DNA of 16,036 nucleotides from CAYXVU01 sp964468725 (GTDB lineage Bacteria > Acidobacteriota > Blastocatellia > UBA7656), in the NCBI GenBank assembly GCA_964468725.1, contig CAYXVU010000141.1, forward strand, positions 1 to 16,036, in the 5' to 3' direction. Shown here one piece after another: positions 1-6,829 of this stretch; position 1 is the stretch's first letter, and every line of letters starts with the position of its first letter. The notes below the pieces were generated by a model. That model was not told the origin of the DNA, did not search any database, and was given only the letters and a program-made list of their open reading frames with translations. A program made the translations under genes and the position numbers.

Positions 1-3
1 ACT

Positions 4-38
4 CCTTTCGAAACCAGCGAACCAATGGTTTCGAAAGG
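4..38. repeat. Perfect inverted repeat at the left edge, arms of 13 bases
   Basis: Bases 4-16 (CCTTTCGAAACCA) are the exact reverse complement of bases 26-38, separated by a 9-base loop. Each arm itself contains the 8-base palindrome TTTCGAAA, with centres 23 bases apart. As RNA this is a strong hairpin and could end a gene lying left of the window, although no T-run follows on the plus strand. As DNA, two copies of TTTCGAAA about 50 bases upstream of the -10 box could be an operator. The sequence does not separate these readings. Confidence 0.6.
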
Positions 39-63
39 TTGCGCACACCGATCATAGCCGCAC

Positions 64-91
64 TTGCTGCTTCGGGAACGAGTGATATAAT
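64..91 (+). promoter_or_regulatory. Sigma70-type promoter for the LLM/hydrolase operon
   Basis: TTGCTG at 64-69 and a consensus TATAAT at 86-91 are separated by 16 bases. Transcription would start near base 98 and leave a leader of about 60 bases before the ATG at 158. It lies just downstream of the inverted repeat at 4-38. The call is by consensus only. Confidence 0.6.
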
Positions 92-157
92 CGCGCCGCT
101 ACGCGCTTCACCTTGTCTTTTTTTTCGCGTCGGACACCCACTTCAGGAGGATGCTGC

Positions 158-1432
158 ATGAAATTCAACTGGTTTCACCTGATGCCGTATCGCTGGTTGC
201 CGGACAATTTCCGCGAGCAGTATCACGGCGTTTGGGTTGATCTTCCCAACGCCTTGTATGACCCCGAACGCGGGCACACGCTCTATAACGAATATCTCGA
301 CATGCTCGAATACGCCGACCAGTTAGGCTATGACGCCATTGGCGTCAATGAGCATCATCAAAACGGTTATGGGTTGATGCCGTCGCCCAATATCATGGCT
401 GCCGCTTTGGCGCGGCGCGCAACCAAAGCGATGCTGCTCGTACTGGGCAACTCAATTGCGCTCTACAACCCGCCGGTGCGCGTCGCCGAAGAGTTTGCCA
501 TGCTTGATGTCATCAGCGGCGGGCGGCTGATTGCGGGCTTTCCGGTAGGCACGCCGATGGACACCAACTACTGTTACGGCGAAAACCCAGTCACCTTGCG
601 CGATAAATACCGCGAAGCGCACGACCTGATTCTCAAAGCCTGGCGCGAGCGCGAGCCCTTCGCATGGAATGGCAAATACACTAAGCTGCGCTATGTCAAC
701 GTCTGGCCGCAACCGATTCAAAAGCCGCACCCGCCGATCTGGATTCCCGGAACCGGCTCGATTGAGACGTGGGATTTTTGCGCCGAGAACGGTTACAACT
801 ACAGCTATCTTTCGTTTAGCGGCTACAAACGCGCCAAGCGTGTGCTCGACGGATTTTGGGAGCGCATGACGAAGCTTGGTAAAGAGCCGAACCCATATAG
901 TTGCACCTTCTTCCAACAGATTTGCGTCAGCGATACGGATGAAGCGTGCGAGCGCGAATGGTGGCCGCATGTGGATTACTTCTTCAATCGCTGCTTGCAT
1001 CTCTACCCCGGCATGACCGGGCCGCCGGGGTATATGACCGAAGCCTCGATTCGCGCGGGCATCGTCGCGCAAGCCGGAAATACGTCGCTCAACATGGGCA
1101 TGAACAAAACGTGGAAAGAGTTGGTCGAAGGCGGCTACATCATCGCCGGTTCGCCTGCCACCGTGCGCCAGCAAGTCGAAGAGTTGGCACGTTCCTTGCG
1201 CTGCGGCCATCTGGGATTGGGATTGCATATGGGTTCTGCGCCGATGGAATTGACCAATCGCTCGACCTACTTGTTTGCCACCGAAGTGATGCCGCACGTG
1301 CGTCCGATTTGGAACGAATGGGAAGATCATTGGTGGCCGAAGGCATTGCCTGCCGACAAACGCGAGCAACCGGGTCATCACAATCAAGCCGTGCAAACCG
1401 CAGCCGAACGCCCTATGGAGGTGCAAGGATGA
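158..1432 (+). CDS. LLM class flavin-dependent oxidoreductase (luciferase-like monooxygenase)
   Basis: A 424-residue cytoplasmic TIM-barrel flavin monooxygenase of the bacterial luciferase family, expected to use reduced flavin and O2 to oxidise an organic substrate that the sequence does not identify. Family marks seen: GVNEHH (EHH at residues 65-67) in the barrel region that shapes the flavin pocket; AEEFAMLDVISGGRLIAG (about residues 110-127), the usual strand-turn signature; PPIWIPGTGS near the middle; and AGSPATVRQQVEEL toward the C terminus. The ATG at 158 is chosen because AGGAGG lies at 145-150, seven bases upstream. A TTG at 113 in the same frame has no ribosome site and would add a tail atypical for the family. 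The stop overlaps the next gene's start (ATGA at 1429-1432), so the two are translationally coupled. The family is certain; the substrate is unknown. Confidence 0.93.
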   Translation: MKFNWFHLMPYRWLPDNFREQYHGVWVDLPNALYDPERGHTLYNEYLDMLEYADQLGYDAIGVNEHHQNGYGLMPSPNIMAAALARRATKAMLLVLGNSIALYNPPVRVAEEFAMLDVISGGRLIAGFPVGTPMDTNYCYGENPVTLRDKYREAHDLILKAWREREPFAWNGKYTKLRYVNVWPQPIQKPHPPIWIPGTGSIETWDFCAENGYNYSYLSFSGYKRAKRVLDGFWERMTKLGKEPNPYSCTFFQQICVSDTDEACEREWWPHVDYFFNRCLHLYPGMTGPPGYMTEASIRAGIVAQAGNTSLNMGMNKTWKELVEGGYIIAGSPATVRQQVEELARSLRCGHLGLGLHMGSAPMELTNRSTYLFATEVMPHVRPIWNEWEDHWWPKALPADKREQPGHHNQAVQTAAERPMEVQG

Positions 1433-2238
1433 CACCGCAAACCAGACTGCTCGATTTGGGGGAAGAACGACCGAAGATCGAAGTGCTCGAAGCCGGTGAA
1501 GGCGAACCGCTGCTCTTTCTGCATGGCGCGGGCGGCATTGCCGCGTGGGAAGGAGCCTTACCCCTATTGGCCGAACGCTATCACGTCTATGCGCCGCTGC
1601 TGCCGGGATTTGGCCAGTCGAGCGGACTCGATAGTTTGGACGATCAGTTCGATCTATTTCTGCATGGTTTCGATGTGATGGCGGCACTCGGACTCGAACG
1701 GCCATACGTAGTTGGCGAATCGCTCGGCGGGTGGATGGCGGCGGAGATGGCGGCCTTGCGTCCGAAGGAGGTCGGGCGATTAGGATTGGTCGCGCCGATT
1801 GGATTATGGCGCGACCAAGCGCCTGTAGTTGATCTGTTCGGGCTGATGGTGGGCGAATTAGTTCCCTACCTCTTTCACAATATCGAATGTCCGGCGGCGC
1901 AACGCATGCTGATGATGACGCAGTTGTTTAGCAACCGCGATGATCGCACGCAGGAACAGATTGAAAATTTGATTGGTATGTCACGCGGCTTTCGCACGGT
2001 TGCGAAGTTCCTTTTTCCCATTCCCGAAGCCGGAATGGAGCATCGGTTGTGGCGCATCACGGCTCCAACCTTGATCGTCTGGGGGGAACAAGACCGCTTC
2101 ATCGCACCGAGCTACGGAGAAATCTTCCGCGCAAAGATTGCCCAATCGGAGTTGGCTATGATTGCTGATACCGGGCACATCGTCAGCCTTGAATCGCCTG
2201 CGGCGCTCGCCGAAAAATTGATCGCGTGGGGCGAGTAG
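1429..2238 (+). CDS. Alpha/beta fold hydrolase
   Basis: A 269-residue hydrolase without a signal peptide, so probably cytoplasmic. The complete triad is visible: nucleophile Ser98 in the elbow GESLGG, acid Asp222 in WGEQDRF, and His250 in DTGHIVSLE. The oxyanion motif HGAGG sits near residue 31. The order and spacing fit esterase/C-C-hydrolase-like members (MhpC/haloalkane dehalogenase superfamily). The start is the ATG at 1429, preceded by a GGAGGT site at about 1417-1422 and overlapping the stop of the monooxygenase gene by four bases. The tight coupling suggests that it cleaves or processes the product of that oxygenase, for instance an ester made by a Baeyer-Villiger-type oxidation; that role is inference. 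A long reading frame in the same phase begins far upstream at 946, inside the preceding gene, and is not a credible start. Confidence 0.93.
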   Translation: MTPQTRLLDLGEERPKIEVLEAGEGEPLLFLHGAGGIAAWEGALPLLAERYHVYAPLLPGFGQSSGLDSLDDQFDLFLHGFDVMAALGLERPYVVGESLGGWMAAEMAALRPKEVGRLGLVAPIGLWRDQAPVVDLFGLMVGELVPYLFHNIECPAAQRMLMMTQLFSNRDDRTQEQIENLIGMSRGFRTVAKFLFPIPEAGMEHRLWRITAPTLIVWGEQDRFIAPSYGEIFRAKIAQSELAMIADTGHIVSLESPAALAEKLIAWGE

Positions 2239-2257
2239 AGAAGAAAGCCACAGCCGC

Positions 2258-2314
2258 GCAGGGCACAAATCATCGCAATTCATTCAGACAGATTTGCGGT
2301 GATGCCTGCCCTGC
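2258..2314. terminator. Long hairpin between convergent genes, likely bidirectional terminator
   Basis: GCAGGGCA at 2258-2265 pairs exactly with TGCCCTGC at 2307-2314. After a 3 by 3 internal loop, ATCATCGCAA at 2269-2278 pairs with TTGCGGTGAT at 2294-2303 (one G-T wobble). The 18 pairs fill the 88-base space between the hydrolase stop and the stop of the opposite-strand quinohemoprotein. Flanking T-runs are weak on both strands (CTTTT at 2324-2328 on plus), so the position argues for a terminator more than the tail does. Confidence 0.55.
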
Positions 2315-2326
2315 ACGGCTATGCTT

Positions 2327-4438
2327 TTACGGCAAGGCAAAGATAACGATGGTCGAAGACCCCGGCGCAGCGCGCCAGAAGCCCGATGCGCTGCCGGTCA
2401 CAACGGCAACATATTGCTTGCCGTTAATGGCATAGCTGACGAGGCCGCCATTCATCGGGCCGCCAACGTTAAATCGGTATAAGACTTTGCCGCTGCGCGC
2501 ATCGAAGGCCAGCAGATCGCCGGTCAGTTCACCCGCGAAGACCAACTCTGCCGATGTCGTTGTCACCGCGGCAAGCAGGGGTTTAGCCGATTGATACCGC
2601 CAAGCGACTTTGCCCGTCGAAGCATCTATCGCCACTAACCAACCGCGCGCTGTCTCCACAGGGTCTTCGTTATAGCTGCCGCCCATGTAGACTTGTCCGG
2701 GGATGTGACGCACGTCTTCATCTTTCTTGTAGGTGCCGCACCAGTCCACCGTCGGAACATAGAGCATATTGGTTTGCGGGTTGAACGCGGGGCCGTTCCA
2801 TTGCACGCCGCCGAGTACGCCGGGGCAAGCATGTACCCCTTCTTTGGTGAGCGGCACATCGGTATTCTTGCGGGTGGTGACGGCGGTTTCGTAGAGAGGC
2901 TCTTTGGTGTCACGATCCAGCACGTGCAGCAAGCCGTCTTTGCCCGCTGTGGCAACGAGGTTGCGCGTTTTGCCGCCGACTTTGGTAGTAAAGAGCGGGC
3001 TGGCTTGCGTGGTATCCCAATCATGCGTGTCGTGCGGAATCAGTTGATAGTACCACTGCAATTTGCCCGTCCGCGCATCAAGGACGACCATCGAACAGGT
3101 GTAGAGATTATTGCCCGGTCGAATCGCATCATAAAAATCGGGCGCGGGATTGGCCACCGGAACATAGAGTAACCCTTTCGCCGCATCCACTGCGATGGGC
3201 GACCACACCGCCCCGCCGCCATGCGCTTTGGCTTCTGTCTTGCCCCACGTTTCGGCTCCCGGTTCGCCGTCATCGGGCACGGTGTTGAACTTCCAAACCG
3301 GCTCGCCGTCTTCTAATTTGAACGCGCCGAGCCAGCCTTTGACTCCTTGTTCGCTGATGCCGAGTCCGAGAATGACAAGGTTCTCAAAGATCACCGGCGC
3401 AATGTTGAAGGTTCCGGCATTGCGTTCGGCGGCGACGACTTTCTTCTCCCACAACAGTTTGCCGGTCTGCATATCGAGCGCGTAGAGGTAACCGTCGGTG
3501 GTGGCGCGAACGACGCGACCATCTTTGATAGCCACACCGCGATTGGCTGGCCAGATTTCGATGGATTTCGGTTTCCAATCGTGCCGCCAGCGCAGTTTGC
3601 CGTTGGTCGCATCAATGGCGATGGTTGACCAGGTTGTCGTGATATACATCACACCGCGATAGACCAGCGGATTGGTTTGAAAGGCTTTGGTATCGCCGAC
3701 CTGATACATCCCTGCCGGTCTGAGCGAAGCGACATTTTGCTGATTGATCTGTTTGAGATCAACATAGCGTTGCCCCGCATAGTCATGATTCGAATGCAGC
3801 CAGTCTGTGGTGTTAGTGGCGGCGGCGTTCAACTCGGGTTGCGAAGGCGCACTCGAAGCGGGCGACATTCCGGCGTGTTCGGGGCTGCCCTTTTTCGTTT
3901 CGGGATTCGGAGCCGCCTGCATCATCTGCTCTTTGCCCGATTTTTGCGGCGTAATCTTGATGCGTTTGAGCACCGCCGGATTGGCGAGCAACTCTTTTGC
4001 GCCCGCCGGATAGCCATTGACTTGGAGGATATAAGCGATGATGTCAATGTATTGCTGCCGCGTCATGGTATTGCCTTGGCCGTACGGCATCTGCGTGCGC
4101 GTGATGTAATACAATTCGTCAACCGTGCGATCACCCTGCCCCCAACGCAGCATGAAGAGGCTGTACGCGAGCGGTTTCGAAGATGCGCCTTCGAGTTGCG
4201 CGCCGTGACATTCGGCGCACTTTTTATCATAAAGCGCCTGCCCGCGCGCGGCTTGTACAGCAGTGTAGAGGCCGCTTGATTGAGGGGCAGCAGAAGTTGG
4301 TGACGCCGCCAGACTCTCCATCGAAGCCAAGAAGCGCGGCGGCGCAAGCATCAGTCCGCAGGCCATCACGAAGGTAAACAAAGTGATCGCCAATCCAAAA
4401 TGTGAATTGGCTGCGCGATCTGTTTTGGCTCTGTTCAT
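2327..4438 (-). CDS. Periplasmic PQQ-dependent dehydrogenase with N-terminal cytochrome c (paralogue 1)
   Basis: A 703-residue exported quinohemoprotein expected to oxidise an alcohol, aldehyde or sugar in the periplasm. Electrons would pass from PQQ to its own heme and on to the respiratory chain. Residues 1-43 are a signal or membrane segment. The cytochrome c domain has CAECH at 74-78 and its likely axial Met117 in TQMPYG. The beta-propeller follows, with the repeated Asp-x-x-TGK-hydrophobic-x-W pattern. By analogy with known quinoproteins, PQQ/metal-site residues are Glu363 (SEQGVKG), Asn430 (VANPAPDF) and Asp473 (HDWD). The second in-frame ATG (4438) is chosen over 4453: AAAGGGG precedes it at SD distance, and it places the heme motif at exactly the same residue numbers as in the paralogue. 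It lies 132 bases after that paralogue on the same strand, so co-transcription is plausible. The substrate is unknown. Confidence 0.92.
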   Translation of the reverse strand: MNRAKTDRAANSHFGLAITLFTFVMACGLMLAPPRFLASMESLAASPTSAAPQSSGLYTAVQAARGQALYDKKCAECHGAQLEGASSKPLAYSLFMLRWGQGDRTVDELYYITRTQMPYGQGNTMTRQQYIDIIAYILQVNGYPAGAKELLANPAVLKRIKITPQKSGKEQMMQAAPNPETKKGSPEHAGMSPASSAPSQPELNAAATNTTDWLHSNHDYAGQRYVDLKQINQQNVASLRPAGMYQVGDTKAFQTNPLVYRGVMYITTTWSTIAIDATNGKLRWRHDWKPKSIEIWPANRGVAIKDGRVVRATTDGYLYALDMQTGKLLWEKKVVAAERNAGTFNIAPVIFENLVILGLGISEQGVKGWLGAFKLEDGEPVWKFNTVPDDGEPGAETWGKTEAKAHGGGAVWSPIAVDAAKGLLYVPVANPAPDFYDAIRPGNNLYTCSMVVLDARTGKLQWYYQLIPHDTHDWDTTQASPLFTTKVGGKTRNLVATAGKDGLLHVLDRDTKEPLYETAVTTRKNTDVPLTKEGVHACPGVLGGVQWNGPAFNPQTNMLYVPTVDWCGTYKKDEDVRHIPGQVYMGGSYNEDPVETARGWLVAIDASTGKVAWRYQSAKPLLAAVTTTSAELVFAGELTGDLLAFDARSGKVLYRFNVGGPMNGGLVSYAINGKQYVAVVTGSASGFWRAAPGSSTIVIFALP

Positions 4439-4529
4439 CCGTGCCCCTTTCATAAAACCTGTTGTGCGAAGCTACTGGTTGCGAGTCGGAAGTTCCGCGG
4501 TCATCAAACGGTCAAGAGGTCGCCAACGC

Positions 4530-4561
4530 CTCTGCCCCTGACAGTCACCCCAGCGGCAGAG
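4530..4561 (-). terminator. Small hairpin between the two quinohemoprotein genes
   Basis: CTCTGCC at 4530-4536 pairs with GGCAGAG at 4555-4561 around an 18-base loop, just after the stop of the upstream paralogue on the minus strand. There is no T-run. It could attenuate read-through into the second gene, or be chance; a competing stem (AGAGG with CCTCT) overlaps it. Confidence 0.25.
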
Positions 4562-4570
4562 AAACGACGA

Positions 4571-6676
4571 CTATGGCAAAGCGAAGATGATGGCCGTAGA
4601 GGAACCCGGTCGCGCTTGCCAAAACGAGGTGGCGTTGCCCGACATCACGGCAACATACTGTTTGCCGTCAACGGCGTAGGTGATGACGCCGCCATTGATC
4701 GGGCCTCCGGTGTTGAACCGATAAAGCACTTTGCCATCGCGTCCGTCCAAGGCGATAAAGTCTCCGGTCAGTTCGCCCGTGAAGACTAACTCCGATGCCG
4801 TCGTGGCAACCGCCGCAACCATCTGCCGATCCGATTTATATCGCCATTGAATCTTTCCCGTCGAAGCCTCGATGGCGGTCACCCAGCCTTTCGCCTGCTC
4901 AATGGGATCGAGTCTGGCAAAGCCTCCCATATAAAACTGGCCTGCGATGTAGCGCAACTCTTTGGCGACTCCGAAGTGCCCGCACCATTCGACCGAGTTG
5001 ACATAGAGCATGTTGGTGCGCGGATTGAACGCCGGGCTGTTCCATAAGACGCCACCCTGAATGCCCGGACAGACCCGCACGCCTTCGGTAGTCAACGGCA
5101 CGTCAACATTCAACTGGCTCGATACCGGCGTAGCATAAACCTTCTCATGCGTATCGCGGTCTACGACATGGAGCACACCGCTTTTGCCAACCGTCGCCGC
5201 CAGTTTGCGCGACTTGCCATTGACGGTCGCGCTAAAGAGCGGACTGGCCTGCGTTAAATCCCAATCATGGGTATCGTGCGGGACGACTTGATAGTGCCAC
5301 TTCAATTTGCCCGTCCGCACATCGAGGACGACCATCGAATTGGTGTAGAGGTTGGTTCCGGGGCGCGCCAGACCATAGAAGTCGGGAGCCGGATTAGCAA
5401 CAGCGAAGTAGAGCAACCCCTGCTCGGTATCGAGCGCGGCGGGCGTCCAAACTGAGCCGCCACCCTTCACCCGCGCATCGGCTTTCTCCCAGGTCTCTGC
5501 CCCTGGCTCTCCGTCATCCGGTATGGTGTTGAAGCGCCAGACCGGCTGCCCGTCTTGTAGCCGAAAAGCGCCGAGCCAGCCTTTGACGCCAAGTTCACTG
5601 CCCGCAGGCCCGATGATGATGAGATCATCGTAAATTAGCGGCGGCATGGTGAAGCCGCCTTCATTGCGGGTCATATCCACAATGGCTCGCTCCCACAGCA
5701 AAGCTCCGGTCGCCGCATCCAATGCAATCAAGTAGCCGTCGTGCGTGCCGCGAACGACAAAGCCATCTTTGATGGCAACGCCGCGTTGCACAGGCCATCC
5801 CGGCTTGCCTTTGGGTCGCCAATTATGCCGCCACATGACTTTGCCATTAGTCGCATCGAGCGCAATGGTCGAAGTCGCCGTCGTCAAATACATCACGCCG
5901 CGATAGACCAGCGGATTGGTGTGAAACGTATTGGTGTCGCCCGCTTGATACATCCACACCGGACGCAGAGAGGCAGCATTCTGTCGGGTGATCTGTTTGA
6001 GGTCGCTGAACCGCTGCCCGGCATAATCCCGGTTGGTTAGCAGCCAATCGTTCGGGTTGTTCTGTGCCGTTGTCAACTCTTGCTGCGTCGGACTCTTTCC
6101 TGCGGGGCGGGCGACCTCTTTTGTTGCAGGAGCAGCAGATGTGCTTGCGGGAGGCGCAACCGCATCCGCTTTGGAGGAGCCTTGCGGTCGAATGGGAATT
6201 TTTTTGAGCGCTGCCGAACTCGCTGGTAAGGGACGATTGCCTGCCGGGTAGCCGTTGGCTTTGAGCAAGTATGCGACGATGTCAAGGTATTGCCGTGCGC
6301 TCAACGTTCCCCCCGCGCCATAGGGCATCTGGGTTCGCGTGATGTAGTACAACTCGTCTACGGTGTGATTGCCCTTTCCCCACTTTTCCATAAAGCGGCT
6401 GCCCGCCAGCGGTGTTGAGGATGCGCCTTCGAGTTGCGCGCCGTGACAGGCGGCACACTTCTTGTCATATAACGCCTGCCCGCGCTCAGCCTGTGCCCCC
6501 GTGTAGATGCCGTCTTGCAAAGCAATCGTAAGGGCGGAGTGCGCCGCAAAGCCGCTTGCTGAATCGGCGAGTAAAGTAGGGGTCAGCGCCAAACCACAAA
6601 CCAGCACGCACGAAAGGAGCAGGATTGCCAAACCCAAAAGCCGGGTTGTCAGGAAATCGAGTAAGGGTGCTTTCAT
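4571..6676 (-). CDS. Periplasmic PQQ-dependent dehydrogenase with N-terminal cytochrome c (paralogue 2)
   Basis: A 701-residue tandem paralogue of the gene beside it, nearly collinear along the whole length and ending in the same FALP tail. The N-terminal hydrophobic segment (about residues 11-35) is a signal peptide. The cytochrome c domain has CAACH at 74-78 and Met117 in TQMPYG. An alanine/proline-rich linker (about 160-190) leads into the PQQ propeller. Likely cofactor residues are Glu361 (SELGVKG), Asn428 (VANPAPDF), Asp471 and Asp473 (HDWD). The ATG at 6676 has an AGAGGT ribosome site upstream. Most type II alcohol dehydrogenases carry the cytochrome at the C terminus, so this domain order marks a different branch. 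No pqq synthesis genes are in the window. The two copies differ most in the linker and around the substrate-side loops, which suggests different substrates or conditions of use (inference). Confidence 0.92.
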   Translation of the reverse strand: MKAPLLDFLTTRLLGLAILLLSCVLVCGLALTPTLLADSASGFAAHSALTIALQDGIYTGAQAERGQALYDKKCAACHGAQLEGASSTPLAGSRFMEKWGKGNHTVDELYYITRTQMPYGAGGTLSARQYLDIVAYLLKANGYPAGNRPLPASSAALKKIPIRPQGSSKADAVAPPASTSAAPATKEVARPAGKSPTQQELTTAQNNPNDWLLTNRDYAGQRFSDLKQITRQNAASLRPVWMYQAGDTNTFHTNPLVYRGVMYLTTATSTIALDATNGKVMWRHNWRPKGKPGWPVQRGVAIKDGFVVRGTHDGYLIALDAATGALLWERAIVDMTRNEGGFTMPPLIYDDLIIIGPAGSELGVKGWLGAFRLQDGQPVWRFNTIPDDGEPGAETWEKADARVKGGGSVWTPAALDTEQGLLYFAVANPAPDFYGLARPGTNLYTNSMVVLDVRTGKLKWHYQVVPHDTHDWDLTQASPLFSATVNGKSRKLAATVGKSGVLHVVDRDTHEKVYATPVSSQLNVDVPLTTEGVRVCPGIQGGVLWNSPAFNPRTNMLYVNSVEWCGHFGVAKELRYIAGQFYMGGFARLDPIEQAKGWVTAIEASTGKIQWRYKSDRQMVAAVATTASELVFTGELTGDFIALDGRDGKVLYRFNTGGPINGGVITYAVDGKQYVAVMSGNATSFWQARPGSSTAIIFALP

Positions 6677-6745
6677 GAGCAGACCTCTTTTCTTAAGGCT
6701 TGAACGGATTCATCAGACGAATGGCCGTCGGCGTCAATCGGCTAC

Positions 6746-6759
6746 CATTTCGGTTACAA
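6746..6759 (-). promoter_or_regulatory. Shared upstream motif TTGTAACCGAAATG
   Basis: On the minus strand this 14-base word lies 70 bases before the ATG of quinohemoprotein paralogue 2. The same word with one change (C to T) lies before the S9 peptidase ATG at 9024-9037. It may be a regulator site or the -35 part of an alternative-sigma promoter. No matching -10 could be aligned at equal spacing. Confidence 0.3.
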
Positions 6760-6776
6760 CGGTTCGTTACCAATCG

Positions 6777-6813
6777 GGATGAGGGATGGCGAAACGTCGG
6801 TCATCCCTCATCC
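6777..6813. terminator. 12-base-stem hairpin after the S9 peptidase gene
   Basis: GGATGAGGGATG (6777-6788) is the exact reverse complement of 6802-6813, with a 13-base loop. It starts 17 bases beyond the S9 peptidase stop on the minus strand and lies upstream of quinohemoprotein paralogue 2, so it probably separates the two transcripts. No T-run follows, so it may act as an RNA 3'-end stabiliser or Rho-assisted end instead of a classic intrinsic terminator. Confidence 0.5.
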
Positions 6814-6829
6814 GCACAGTTGATGCGCG

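Noticed and set aside
113..157. TTG at 113 as the start of the LLM monooxygenase
   Set aside because: No ribosome site precedes it, whereas the ATG at 158 has AGGAGG at ideal spacing and gives the usual family N terminus.
452..1705. 417-codon minus-strand open frame across the monooxygenase and hydrolase genes
   Set aside because: It is antisense to two well-supported genes, has Arg/His-rich low-complexity composition and no family motif. High GC at third positions opens such frames.
4571..6676. Classic methanol dehydrogenase (MxaF/XoxF) or type II alcohol dehydrogenase
   Set aside because: The cytochrome domain is N-terminal, length is about 700 residues and no Cys-Cys adjacent pair is seen, so it is a separate quinohemoprotein branch.
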